Shown here piece after piece: positions 19,152 to 27,655 of a DNA stretch of 64,000 nucleotides. Under the pieces are notes generated by a model. That model had not been told where the DNA came from. It did no database searches and saw nothing but the letters and a program-made list of their open reading frames with translations. Positions within the stretch are counted from its first letter, which is position 1; each line of letters starts with the position of its first letter. The position numbers and the translations under genes were made by a program. Source of the stretch: Patescibacteria group bacterium (GTDB lineage: Bacteria; Patescibacteria; Microgenomatia; UBA12405); the NCBI GenBank assembly GCA_023380755.1, contig JAMCSD010000003.1:1-64000 (forward strand), written 5' to 3'.

Positions 19152-20553
19152 TGTCGTTTACCTTCCAGGTATCAGAAATCGAAGCGGGGCCGAAGGCAGC
19201 AATATCCCACAAAGGATTACCTAAAGGCTGGCAATCCATTTGAAAGGGTTCACAAACGACGAATAACTGCTGGGTTTTTTGTTCATTAAGAGTAAAAAGC
19301 GGGGCCTTTTTTAGTGACAAAAAATAGCGATAAGGCGGGTCGTAATTTTGTTTAGCCAGAAGGGCTAAATTGAAAGGCTGTTGGCGACTGTGGTCTAAAA
19401 TCAATTGATCAATTTTTTCGACTGTCGCCATCTGAGAATTGGGCGGATAACGAAGAGGGTTTTCTTTAAGAAAAAAGAAGGTAGTAACAGCCAAGAGCAT
19501 CCAACCGAGATATTTAAATTCATAAATTGTGACTGCTAGTAAGATTAAGGTGGGAACAAAAAGAAAAGCAAAATAATGGTCATAAATATGCTGCTTATAA
19601 AGACTCAGGCCAAAAACTCCAAAAAATAACCAGAGAACTATTAAAAATAACGGGGATAATTTTAGATTTTTCCTGAAGAAACTATAAATTACGCCCAGAA
19701 TAAAGATGGCAGTTAAGACATTACCCCAAAGAAGATCCTTACCCGCAGCCACCCGGGTAATAATTTGGTTAAGCAAAGGAAGTATTTGCGGAATGGCTTT
19801 GTAAGGCTTGAGGTTGACGGTAGTTTGACGAACAGAAAAGAAAGCAATTATAGCTCTGATGTTTTGTCCATGATGTTTCAGGTCAAAAAATACCTGAGGA
19901 AGAAGTGACAAGAGAAATAGACCACAGGCCAGGAGAAAATAATACCAAAATCGAGAGGAGCTGGGGCGGCGGAAGAAGAAAAGGGCTACTGGTAGGGGTA
20001 AAAGCAAAAGGGCTAAATAATGAGAGTTAAGGCAAAAAATGAAAGCAATGCTAGCTAAAACCAGATAAGAATATTTCTTTTCAAAGAAAACCTCAAACAG
20101 TGAGAAAACAAAAAGCAATGAGAAAAATGGCATGATATTCGGGTTCCAAGAAAAGCTGGTGTATTTGATGACAACCGGGGAAGCGGCAAAGAGAAAGGCA
20201 GATGTTAAGGCGATGGATTCGGGAAAAATTTTTTTTAGAAAATACCATAATAGCCAAGAGGTAGCAATTCCAAAAACCGCGACCAGAATGCTTGGGCCAA
20301 TAGGGTTGAAATTGGAGAGAAGCAGAGCTGGAGCAATCAGGTAGTAATACCAGGGGCCAAGATACATATTACCGATCGATGTTTGGGGGCCGATGCCCAT
20401 CAGATGACCCTGAGTAAGGAAAGAACGGACAATAACCGCGTCACGGCCCTGGTCACCTAAGAACTCCATGTAGTCCCCGATTCGATAGAGGCGGAAGAAG
20501 GCGGAAAAAGCCAGGACGAGGATAATGGGTAAAAATGGTTTTATTTGTTTCAC
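19072..20553 (-). CDS. GT-C membrane glycosyltransferase (paralogue of the 16471 gene)
   Basis: 493 residues, about eleven helices, with DQGRDAVIVRS and GPQTSIGNMYLGPWYYYL in the first outer loop. It is a paralogue of the protein at 16471-17973. The C-terminus is a proline/threonine tail (APTPTPPTPPSP) encoded in the 80 bases shared with the end of the convergent gene, so the tail may be an accretion after loss of the original stop. It follows the DPM-like gene at 20550 with a 4-base overlap, which suggests that gene's product supplies its donor lipid. Confidence 0.78.
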   Translation of the reverse strand: MKQIKPFLPIILVLAFSAFFRLYRIGDYMEFLGDQGRDAVIVRSFLTQGHLMGIGPQTSIGNMYLGPWYYYLIAPALLLSNFNPIGPSILVAVFGIATSWLLWYFLKKIFPESIALTSAFLFAASPVVIKYTSFSWNPNIMPFFSLLFVFSLFEVFFEKKYSYLVLASIAFIFCLNSHYLALLLLPLPVALFFFRRPSSSRFWYYFLLACGLFLLSLLPQVFFDLKHHGQNIRAIIAFFSVRQTTVNLKPYKAIPQILPLLNQIITRVAAGKDLLWGNVLTAIFILGVIYSFFRKNLKLSPLFLIVLWLFFGVFGLSLYKQHIYDHYFAFLFVPTLILLAVTIYEFKYLGWMLLAVTTFFFLKENPLRYPPNSQMATVEKIDQLILDHSRQQPFNLALLAKQNYDPPYRYFLSLKKAPLFTLNEQKTQQLFVVCEPFQMDCQPLGNPLWDIAAFGPASISDTWKVNDITIFRLVPKTLAAPTPTPPTPPSPTK

Positions 20554-21260
20554 AAATTATCGAGTTTCTTTTTAAGCGAAAATAAATCCCTGAGACCTGA
20601 AAGGATAACATTAAGTTTAGCGCCGGTAGCAATTCCGGCTCGCCGGGGATAGTGGTGGACTCCAACTTCAACAATTTTAAACCCGGCCTTTTTGGCTTTA
20701 ATCAGGAACTCGCTATTGATGAAAGGTCCCCTTTCAGCCTCTAAGCGAGGGATGGTGTCAGGAACTACTTTGTTAATTAATTTAAAGCCGCAATCAATGT
20801 CTCTAACCCGGAGACCGAAGAGAGCCAAAACAGCTAGCTGCCAAAGAGTCGAACCAAAGATCCGATAAATAGGCACCTGACGTTTGAGGTAGTAACCAAT
20901 CACTAAATCTGCCCCAGTTTGTTTTTGGGTGCTGATTAAGACTGAAATCTCAGAAAAATCAAATTGTCCGTCAGCATCGGTAAAAGCGATCCATCCGTAG
21001 CGGGCGGCATAAAGGCCACTTTTAAAAGCAGCGCCATAACCACGATTAACCGGATGGTTAATCACCTTAATGTATGGCCGATAAAGCCTGGCCAAGTCGT
21101 TGATAATAGCTAGACTGTTATCTTTGGAGCCATCGTTAACAATAATTATTTCCCATTTTTCGGCTGTTTTTTTAATAATCGGGATTGCCGTCTCCACCGT
21201 TTGGCGGATATTCGCTTCTTCGTTATATACGGGAAAAAAAACAGACAACTCGCGCAACAT
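20550..21260 (-). CDS. Polyprenyl-phosphate mannosyltransferase-like (DPM1-type GT2)
   Basis: 236 residues: LSVFFPVYNEEANI, IVNDGSKDNS, HPVNRGYGAAFKSGL and the metal motif FTDADGQFD, then RDIDCGFKLI. These are the standard blocks of soluble DPM1-type enzymes making polyprenyl-phosphate-mannose or -glucose. No C-terminal membrane helices. It is the first gene of the leftward pair with the GT-C enzyme at 19072, matching donor synthesis with donor use. Divergent from the DUF11 gene at 21345. Confidence 0.87.
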   Translation of the reverse strand: MLRELSVFFPVYNEEANIRQTVETAIPIIKKTAEKWEIIIVNDGSKDNSLAIINDLARLYRPYIKVINHPVNRGYGAAFKSGLYAARYGWIAFTDADGQFDFSEISVLISTQKQTGADLVIGYYLKRQVPIYRIFGSTLWQLAVLALFGLRVRDIDCGFKLINKVVPDTIPRLEAERGPFINSEFLIKAKKAGFKIVEVGVHHYPRRAGIATGAKLNVILSGLRDLFSLKKKLDNL

Positions 21261-21288
21261 AAACGGTTAATTATAACCAAAGATTCGA

Positions 21289-21317
21289 TTGACAAACAAG
21301 GATAAATTCAGTATAAT
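21289..21317 (+). promoter_or_regulatory. Consensus sigma-70-type promoter
   Basis: TTGACA at 21289-21294 and TATAAT at 21312-21317 are both perfect consensus and 17 bases apart. It is the best promoter in the window. The start codon lies 27 bases past the -10, so this transcript has a short leader, unlike most other genes here. Confidence 0.85.
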
Positions 21318-21344
21318 AACCTGTAATATTATTTATACGTAAGT

Positions 21345-21959
21345 ATGGCCAAAGGTTATAGAGTTTTAATCTTATTGTTATCCGGATTAATTGCCGGGAC
21401 ATTAGGGTATATATTCTCTACGAAAGCAGCTTTAGCACAATATTATGCTATCAGTCCGCAAAACGCCTCCTTAATGGTTGAGAAAAAGGTCAGAAGCTTA
21501 TCCATGGACCAGTATTATCATAACATCGCCGCTTCGACCTATACTTTTCAAGAAGATTCGTTAATTGAATTTCAGATCTTAGTGAAGAATAATGGCAACG
21601 TGGATGTAAACAATATCAATGTCCGGGATTTTCTCCCTCATCACCTATCACTTCTTTTTTATCCAGGGAGCCTTAATGGCCAAGAAATAGATTGGAATAT
21701 TGACCATCTAAGCCCGAACGAATCAAAGGTATTTGTGATCCGGGCTAAAGTTAAAATTGATGCTAATCCTATTGGGAAGCAGATAAATAAGGCAACGGCG
21801 ACGAGCAACAACTTAAGTGATACCGATACGGCCACCTATTACATTGGTAAGCCCACTGTTCCGGTTACCGGTGACGATAGTCTGCTGATCAAATCAGTGG
21901 TCATGATTACTTTCATTGGCAGTGGAGTTACCCTCAGAAAACTGGCCAGAGGCTACTAA
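21345..21959 (+). CDS. Secreted DUF11-type surface protein with sortase-like C-terminal signal
   Basis: 204 residues. There is an N-terminal signal or membrane segment (about 7-32) ending near ALAQYY. A DUF11-like beta domain follows at about 50-165, with the pattern IEFQILVKNNGNVDVNNINV and later VFVIRAKVKI. The C-terminus has VPVTG, then a hydrophobic stretch (about 180-196) and basic RKLARGY, which is the layout of a sortase sorting signal. A sortase is encoded at 39599. Strong expression is likely from the consensus promoter upstream. It converges with the M23 gene with only 2 bases between stops. The exact surface role is unknown. Confidence 0.75.
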   Translation: MAKGYRVLILLLSGLIAGTLGYIFSTKAALAQYYAISPQNASLMVEKKVRSLSMDQYYHNIAASTYTFQEDSLIEFQILVKNNGNVDVNNINVRDFLPHHLSLLFYPGSLNGQEIDWNIDHLSPNESKVFVIRAKVKIDANPIGKQINKATATSNNLSDTDTATYYIGKPTVPVTGDDSLLIKSVVMITFIGSGVTLRKLARGY

Positions 21960-21961
21960 AA

Positions 21962-23095
21962 TCATTGGAGATGAAGATAAAGGGTCATCTTGCCATCGGA
22001 ATGGAATAATTTGACGTGATTGCCGAGGCTGGAATCGCCGCGGAAAAAATAAGCTTCACCATCATCAACAGCATAAACTGTTTTATTGGTGGAGACCATA
22101 TCGATACCGTGATGGAAATGATCAGAATAGAGGTATGAATATTTAGTGTTGCCACGGCATTGGGTAATGCTGCCACCTTCATGACAAGAGGTAAAAAAAT
22201 CTGAGGGTAGGTCGAGATCATCCATAGGAAGGCGGTGGTTCTTCAAATAATCGAAGGAGCTAATATCGTTGGTATAACTCCAGTCAGCCAGGTTTTCTTC
22301 GCGAAGGTTATATAAACCAAAATGAAGGTGATCGCCAAAGGAATAGCCTGAGTTGCCCATCAGGCCTAAGGCTTCCCCTTTTTTGACAAACCTTTTACCG
22401 ACGAATTTGGCCCTTAAGAGAGCACTTAACTCATTTTCGGCTTGGGCTTTGAGAGCCTGGTACTTCTTTTCGTCATTTTTGGTTAGTTGTAAGAGAGTAG
22501 TCTTGGAGAGTTTTTGGCGGTCAAGGTTTTTTTGCTGTTCAGAAAGATTAGATTGGAGATCAGTTAATTCCTGTTGTTTTTTAACTTTGGCCTCTTTTTG
22601 TAAATCATAGTTAGTCCGGACAGTTTCCATTTCCAATAGCGTATTCCGATTATTTTGTTGTAATTTGGAAATATATTTATAGTTTTCGTAGAAATCATTA
22701 AAACCGGTAGTAGATATTAACAACAGAATGGGAGGTTTTTTTTGGAGTTTATAATTCTCAGCTACCCGCTGGATAAAGATATTCGAAATTTGGTTGAGGG
22801 AGATATCGAGTTTACCGATCTGTTCAGTTAAAATGGAGATATCCTTTTTAAGGGTATTTATGGCTATTTCAGTTTGAGAAATTTTAAGAATCGTGAGATC
22901 AATTTGGGAATTGAGGATAGAGATTTGATTGGCTAAAGTATCTTTTGCCCGTGACAAAGCTTGGAGTTTTTGGTTATACTGATCGATTTGATTTTGAAGA
23001 TTGGTAGTCGTGTCATCGGCTATGGCAGGAATAGCCAAAAGCAGCCATAAGATAATTAAAACCGGCAGAAAGAACTGTTTGTTTTTCTCATTCAT
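21962..23095 (-). CDS. EnvC-like coiled-coil protein with a circularly permuted M23 (LytM) domain
   Basis: 377 residues. A signal peptide (about 1-26) is followed by a long coiled coil (about 30-235), as in EnvC/PcsB-type murein hydrolase regulators that bind FtsX. The C-terminal peptidase M23 motifs are in unusual order: GDHLHFG (HxH, residues 256-258) comes first, then HHGID (H328, D332), and the protein ends at YLHLQ (H375). Normally HxxxD comes first and HxH last. All metal and catalytic residues are present, so it may be an active peptidoglycan endopeptidase. Two cysteines (about 304, 313) lie in the linker. It is last in the ftsE-ftsX operon, 3 bases after ftsX. Confidence 0.8.
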   Translation of the reverse strand: MNEKNKQFFLPVLIILWLLLAIPAIADDTTTNLQNQIDQYNQKLQALSRAKDTLANQISILNSQIDLTILKISQTEIAINTLKKDISILTEQIGKLDISLNQISNIFIQRVAENYKLQKKPPILLLISTTGFNDFYENYKYISKLQQNNRNTLLEMETVRTNYDLQKEAKVKKQQELTDLQSNLSEQQKNLDRQKLSKTTLLQLTKNDEKKYQALKAQAENELSALLRAKFVGKRFVKKGEALGLMGNSGYSFGDHLHFGLYNLREENLADWSYTNDISSFDYLKNHRLPMDDLDLPSDFFTSCHEGGSITQCRGNTKYSYLYSDHFHHGIDMVSTNKTVYAVDDGEAYFFRGDSSLGNHVKLFHSDGKMTLYLHLQ

Positions 23096-23098
23096 TAT

Positions 23099-23971
23099 TT
23101 AGAATTTGATTAGACGTGACACGCCAACCCAACTGGCGAATAAGCCCAAAAAGATGCCGGAGAGTAATTCAATGCCAATAGCCTTGGCGTAAAAAATAGG
23201 ATTTAGGGTCAGGAAGGTGACAGGGTTGAAAAATTGATTGATAGAATTTCGGGTAAAATAAAAGGCCGCTAAGCAAAAAGAGGAACCGAGGATGACCCCG
23301 ATTAAGCCATAGAAAACTCCTTCTAACAAAAATGGCCGGCTGGTATACCACCCGGAAGCACCGAGTAAGCGGCTAATTTTGATCTCATCCTTACGTCCGG
23401 TGATTTTCATGGTAATGACCGTAAAAATGAATAAGAATGAAACTGAACCCAAGACGGCGAGAGTAACTAATCCCACCTTACGAATAGTGGAAGTCCAATT
23501 AAGAAGGGAGTCAATGACATCTTTTTGATAAACAATTTCATCAACCACATCTTTACGATTACCAAAATTATTAGCTATATCCTGAAGAACCTTGGGTTCA
23601 TAGGCCGAAACTTCAAAGGAGGCCGGCAAGATGCTGGCACTAACCATTTCTAACAATAAGGGGTTGTCTTTATTTTGTTCACGATAAATGGCCAGGGCTT
23701 TGTCTTTGGAAATAAATTTGATTTCTTTGATATTGGGATAAGCCGCCAGTTCCTTTTGGACGTTTTCGACGGTATCTTTGTCTAGGCCGTCTTTAAGAAA
23801 AATGGTGATTTCCGGCTTGTTTTCAAAATAAGATAATACCTGGGACATGCCATTAGTAATGACGAAGAAAGCTGTGAAAACAAAAAAGCTGATAGTCATC
23901 ATGATGATGGCTCCTAGACTTTGAAAGGGAGAGCGACGGATGTGATGCCAGGTAGTCGAGGCGGTACTCAT
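23099..23971 (-). CDS. ftsX: Cell-division protein FtsX
   Basis: 290 residues with the FtsX layout: one N-terminal helix (about 20-42), an extracellular domain (about 45-165, starting with a KPEITIFLKDG-like strand) and three C-terminal helices, with the FtsX/MacB-like RLLGASGWYTSRPFLLEG segment between helices two and three. FtsX with FtsE forms an ABC-type complex that activates peptidoglycan hydrolases at the septum. The start codon overlaps the ftsE stop (ATGA), and an M23 protein follows, the expected downstream partner. Confidence 0.92.
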   Translation of the reverse strand: MSTASTTWHHIRRSPFQSLGAIIMMTISFFVFTAFFVITNGMSQVLSYFENKPEITIFLKDGLDKDTVENVQKELAAYPNIKEIKFISKDKALAIYREQNKDNPLLLEMVSASILPASFEVSAYEPKVLQDIANNFGNRKDVVDEIVYQKDVIDSLLNWTSTIRKVGLVTLAVLGSVSFLFIFTVITMKITGRKDEIKISRLLGASGWYTSRPFLLEGVFYGLIGVILGSSFCLAAFYFTRNSINQFFNPVTFLTLNPIFYAKAIGIELLSGIFLGLFASWVGVSRLIKF

Positions 23972-24705
23972 TTTTTTACCTTCTTTTTCTTCTTTTTTGT
24001 AACTTTGGAAGTAACATTATCGGGGACAGCTTCACCTTTGGCAGGATGATCATCTTTTATTATGCCACCATTTTCAATGGTGATAATCCTTTTGTCCAGA
24101 GAATTGATAATGTCATAGTTGTGGGTAGTCATCAAAATAGTCGTGCCGTTGTTATTAATGTCTTTAAGAAGACGAATCAGGTTCCAAGAATTTTCGGGGT
24201 CAAGATTACCGGTTGGTTCGTCGGCTAAGATGAGTTTGGGCTTGATAGATAAGGCCCGGGCGAGAGCGGAACGTTGCAGTTCGCCCCCGGATAGTTGAGC
24301 GGGAAACAGGTGGCGGCGCTGCAGCAGACCAACCTGAGTTAAGACTTCTTCGATACGAACAGGACGTTCCTTGGATGGATAGTTAATTATATCCAATGCT
24401 AAGGAGATATTTTCTTCAACTGTTTTGTCGGGGATTAGTTGGTAATCTTGAAAAATAACTCCAATATTTTTACGGATTTTTTCCGCCCGGGGCCGGGTTT
24501 TATGGTTGATGTTAAATTCACCAACAGTTATTTCACCGGTTGATGGACGTATTTGATTAAGGATTAATTTTAAAATGGTTGATTTGCCTGCACCGGAAGG
24601 CCCAACTAAGAAAACAAATTCACCCTCGGTAATTTCAAAATTGATTTCTTTGAGGGCGATAATCGGCCCATAGTGTTTCGATACCGCCGAGAAGACAATT
24701 TTCAT
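23968..24705 (-). CDS. ftsE: Cell-division ATP-binding protein FtsE
   Basis: 245 residues. Walker A GPSGAGKST (about 36), Q-loop IFQDYQLIP, signature LSGGELQRSALARAL, Walker B LILADEPTGNLDP and the H-loop MTTHNYD are all intact. Identity as FtsE rests on sequence type and on ftsX directly downstream. The last 24 residues form a lysine-rich extension (six lysines in a row near the end) not found in typical FtsE, perhaps binding membrane lipids or nucleic acid. It ends in TGA, evidence that UGA is a normal stop here. Confidence 0.93.
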   Translation of the reverse strand: MKIVFSAVSKHYGPIIALKEINFEITEGEFVFLVGPSGAGKSTILKLILNQIRPSTGEITVGEFNINHKTRPRAEKIRKNIGVIFQDYQLIPDKTVEENISLALDIINYPSKERPVRIEEVLTQVGLLQRRHLFPAQLSGGELQRSALARALSIKPKLILADEPTGNLDPENSWNLIRLLKDINNNGTTILMTTHNYDIINSLDKRIITIENGGIIKDDHPAKGEAVPDNVTSKVTKKKKKKVKK

Positions 24706-24709
24706 AATG

Positions 24710-25186
24710 TTATTCTAAAACCTTGAGTTCACCGACGTCTAACAACCAGCCGGTTTTAGAAGAGGCTTGAGTCGCACCTTTGACTTCGACTTTCCGACCA
24801 ATAAATAAATCGAGATCAATGGTTGAAGAAGTGAGTGAGGCCCGTTGGCTGGGGCCGCCATCCCGAACTAAAATATGAGTGCCGACACCGTTAATATCGC
24901 CTTTCTCCACCACTCCGGTGGCAGTGTCAGTAAAATCCTTGGCACTATCACCAAAGACTTGGCCGACCTTGATAGAAGTTTTGTCGGTAATTGAGTCCGA
25001 GGAGAGGGGGTGGGCATTAGCGATGGAATCAGCGGTGGTGTTAGTGGAAGAGACAGAACCCTTTTTTAGTTTGTTAGCAACAAAACCTAAACCAATGGCT
25101 AAAACAGCAATAATGATTAGTAAGGGAAAAGAAAATGAGGAAGAATGATTGTCAGTTTCGGCTTGACTAAGGTTTGGTATATCCAT
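24710..25186 (-). CDS. Membrane-anchored protein with a possible OB-like domain
   Basis: 158 residues, not recognised as a named family. One membrane helix (about 21-39) is followed by a Ser/Thr/Asp-rich linker and a C-terminal domain (about 70-158) with alternating strands (GVVEKGDING, FIGRKVEVKG, GWLLDVGELKVLE) that look like a small OB-like beta barrel on the outer face. It lies 4 bases upstream of ftsE and may be co-transcribed with ftsEX. A TATACT box sits 6 bases before ATG. Confidence 0.6.
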   Translation of the reverse strand: MDIPNLSQAETDNHSSSFSFPLLIIIAVLAIGLGFVANKLKKGSVSSTNTTADSIANAHPLSSDSITDKTSIKVGQVFGDSAKDFTDTATGVVEKGDINGVGTHILVRDGGPSQRASLTSSTIDLDLFIGRKVEVKGATQASSKTGWLLDVGELKVLE

Positions 25187-25192
25187 AAAACC

Positions 25193-25198
25193 AGTATA
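25193..25198 (-). promoter_or_regulatory. Extended -10 box for a leaderless start at 25186
   Basis: TGT directly precedes TATACT, and six bases separate the box from ATG, so transcription would begin at or next to the start codon. Confidence 0.55.
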
Positions 25199-25204
25199 AC
25201 AAAT

Positions 25205-26188
25205 TTACTGTAAAACTTGAGCGAGGTAAGCCTTCAGTGAAGAGTAGTCTTTCTCGGTGGGGATAAACGCCCACTGGCGTTCTGTATAGACACCAGGATA
25301 ATAGATTACCCCGGGTGATTTTTCATCTTTGATGGGCAATTCATATTTTTGAAAGCTGATTTGACGGATAGAACGGTAATTATTCAAAGCCAAGGAGAGC
25401 AATGTTTCATCAGAAATATTGGTGGTAATTTCGGTTTTCCAGAACTGATAAAGTTTTTTGAATACTGACACGTTTTTAGAAGACTTTAGTTTATCGATTA
25501 AGGCCGCAATAACCAGCTGCTGCCTACGGATCCGGCCAATATCGGTTCCACCGGTATCGGGAGAGTCGGAGGCATGGCGCGAACGGACAAAATCAGTAAC
25601 ATTTGAGGCGTCGAGATGCACCCAGCCGGTTTTGAACTCGACAGTTTTATATTTGGGTATATTGGCTGACGGTGAAGCGATATAGGCCGGATTGGGAAAT
25701 TCATCGTCACGAAAACCCGTAGGAAGATATAGATCAAGACCGCCGACAATGTTGAGTAAATCGCGGAGGGAACTAGTAGTGATGACGATATCATAATCAA
25801 TTTTTTGGCCAGTAATATTAGAAAGTTCCCGGTTAATCGACGATAAATAGTGAGGATCCTTTTGATCATCCTTAAAATAAGGGTAGAGGTTATTTATTTT
25901 TCGGTGGAACTGGTAATCCCAAAGATCACGAGGTAAAGAGACGGTTTTGACGGTATCCTTACCTGATTGGAAGGAGACCAACATTATCGTGTCAGTCGTG
26001 GAAGTTTTTTCGAGAATATCATCACGGGGGTCTAAACCTAAAACTAAGAAATTCAAGTGAGGCGGAAGATCGTTTTTGTGACGGTATGCATTGAGAAATA
26101 AATTAAGCGGCGATCGGAAATAATAGGCGGTGCTACCAAGAATAATTACGACTAATAATAAAATCGCAAGAAGAACTTTTTTTATCAT
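25205..26188 (-). CDS. LytR-CpsA-Psr (LCP) family protein
   Basis: 327 residues with one N-terminal membrane helix (about 4-23) and an extracellular LCP domain. FLVLGLDPRDD (about 47) and the TDTIMLVSF strand are followed by VSLPRDLW and KINNLYPY, the polyprenyl-phosphate pocket with its conserved Asp and Arg residues. A later TDFVRSRHASDS plus RRQQLVIAAL block closes the domain. LCP proteins transfer lipid-linked glycans to peptidoglycan or protein, so this is a candidate for the final attachment step of the glycan made by the first third of the window. It ends one base before prfB's stop region. Confidence 0.88.
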   Translation of the reverse strand: MIKKVLLAILLLVVIILGSTAYYFRSPLNLFLNAYRHKNDLPPHLNFLVLGLDPRDDILEKTSTTDTIMLVSFQSGKDTVKTVSLPRDLWDYQFHRKINNLYPYFKDDQKDPHYLSSINRELSNITGQKIDYDIVITTSSLRDLLNIVGGLDLYLPTGFRDDEFPNPAYIASPSANIPKYKTVEFKTGWVHLDASNVTDFVRSRHASDSPDTGGTDIGRIRRQQLVIAALIDKLKSSKNVSVFKKLYQFWKTEITTNISDETLLSLALNNYRSIRQISFQKYELPIKDEKSPGVIYYPGVYTERQWAFIPTEKDYSSLKAYLAQVLQ

Positions 26189-27262
26189 TTACAATTTTAA
26201 TTCGGCGGTAATAAAATTATCAAGATTGCCATCTAAGACCCCGGTAGTATCAGAGGTTTCATAACGGGTGCGCAGGTCTTTAACCATTTTGTAAGGGTGG
26301 AGGACATAAGAACGAATTTGGTGACCCCAGCCGGCTAAAACATTATCCCCTTTTAATAATTTTGTTTCGGTTGATTTTTCTTCCTGCTTTATGGCCCACA
26401 ACTTGGCATAAAGCATATCCATGGCGACCAGACGATTTTGATCTTGAGAGCGTTGGCTTTGGCAAGAAACGGTGATGCCAGTCGGTTTGTGGGTTAAGCG
26501 AACGGCAGTAGAAACCTTATTGACATTCTGGCCGCCGTGGCCACCAGAACGGAAGGCCGAGAATTCAATTTCTTCGGGTTTTATTTCGAGATCGGCATCA
26601 TTTTCAAAGACTGGGGTGACTTCCACTTTGGCAAAAGATGTTTGGCGTAAGTTATCGGCGTTAAAGGGAGAAAGCCGTACGAGTCGATGAACCCCGCTTT
26701 CACGGCGAAGGAAACCATAAGCTTTGGAGCCACTAACCTTAAAATAAGCAGATTTAATACCAGCTTCGTCCCCCGGAGTACTATCTAACAACTCATAGCG
26801 CCATTTCATTTTTTCAAAATAGCGTTGATACATTCGCTGGAGCATCTCCGCCCAGTCCATCGCCTCGGTGCCACCCTGCCCGGCGTGTATCGAAAAAATA
26901 GCATCGTGATCATCGTATTTACCAGATAAATAAGTTAAGAGCTCTAGCTGGGAAATATTGGTATCAATTTGGTTTAGCTGGGCTGATAACTCGGCGGCCA
27001 TATTGACATCAGGATTAGTTTCCAGGAGTTTTTCGAATTCCTTTACCGAAAGAAGTTCAGTTTCGATCGCGGAGATACGGTTTACCGAATCACGCAGACT
27101 GGTGAGTTTTTTCATTAGGTTTTGGGCATTTAGAGGGTTGTCCCACAAGTTAGGTTGTTCAGACTCGTGTTCTAAATCGGATAATTCTTTTAATAATTCC
27201 TCGTAATTCAGCTTATTCTTGATCTGGTGGAGTTTGTCGATAAGAACAGCGCTATTGGTCAT
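26189..27262 (-). CDS. prfB: Peptide chain release factor 2
   Basis: About 357 residues with the class I release-factor layout. The anticodon-mimic tripeptide SPF (in RLSPFNADN) is the RF2 type that reads UGA and UAA, and GGHGGQNVNKV carries the GGQ peptidyl-hydrolysis motif. There is no in-frame UGA or programmed frameshift near codon 25, unlike many bacterial prfB genes. The start is taken as ATG at 27260-27262, because the alternative TTG (27277) would overlap the previous gene. Presence of RF2 supports a standard genetic code. Confidence 0.93.
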   Translation of the reverse strand: MTNSAVLIDKLHQIKNKLNYEELLKELSDLEHESEQPNLWDNPLNAQNLMKKLTSLRDSVNRISAIETELLSVKEFEKLLETNPDVNMAAELSAQLNQIDTNISQLELLTYLSGKYDDHDAIFSIHAGQGGTEAMDWAEMLQRMYQRYFEKMKWRYELLDSTPGDEAGIKSAYFKVSGSKAYGFLRRESGVHRLVRLSPFNADNLRQTSFAKVEVTPVFENDADLEIKPEEIEFSAFRSGGHGGQNVNKVSTAVRLTHKPTGITVSCQSQRSQDQNRLVAMDMLYAKLWAIKQEEKSTETKLLKGDNVLAGWGHQIRSYVLHPYKMVKDLRTRYETSDTTGVLDGNLDNFITAELKL

Positions 27263-27263
27263 A

Positions 27264-27635
27264 TTATCTTTTTTCAATGCTTTTAATAAGATCTTGGTAT
27301 ATTTGGGTAATAATTCCTTTTTTTATGGAAATAATTTGGTCATTAATGAATTGGGGTAAATTAGTGGTAGCTGTCGAAAACAGCTTCGTCGCTGAGGCGA
27401 GTTGTTGCTTTTGCTCCGGGGAAAGTCGGTCATAAAGGTTGCTACTGAGTGATGACATATTGGGAATAGAGGTAACGGTAGCACTTTCACCCAAAACCGT
27501 GGCAGGGTTAATGGGTGCTGATGGTTTCGTACTGAAAAACTGGATAATGAAGTAACAAATAACTCCAAAAATTGACCAACGGATAAGATGGCCTAAGGTA
27601 ATCGAAAACTCCTGATGATGAACCTTTCGGGACAC
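27264..27635 (-). CDS. Small membrane-anchored protein of unknown function
   Basis: 123 residues starting with GTG. One membrane helix (about 15-33) is followed by a Ser/Thr/Pro-rich stretch and a helical region (about 68-123) with LSPEQKQQLASATKLF. No family recognised. It sits one base upstream of the preferred prfB start. The GTG is preceded by TGC-TAAAAT with a 5-base spacer, so the mRNA probably begins at the start codon. Confidence 0.6.
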   Translation of the reverse strand: MSRKVHHQEFSITLGHLIRWSIFGVICYFIIQFFSTKPSAPINPATVLGESATVTSIPNMSSLSSNLYDRLSPEQKQQLASATKLFSTATTNLPQFINDQIISIKKGIITQIYQDLIKSIEKR

Positions 27636-27640
27636 AAGTT

Positions 27641-27646
27641 ATTTTA
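27641..27646 (-). promoter_or_regulatory. Extended -10 box for a leaderless GTG start at 27635
   Basis: TGC plus TAAAAT, then five bases to GTG. It supports both the GTG choice and leaderless transcription. Confidence 0.5.
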
Positions 27647-27655
27647 GCAAAATAC

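Noticed and set aside
27190..27262. Programmed frameshift in prfB
   Set aside because: The frame is continuous from the start, with no in-frame TGA or CTTTGA-type slip site near codon 25.
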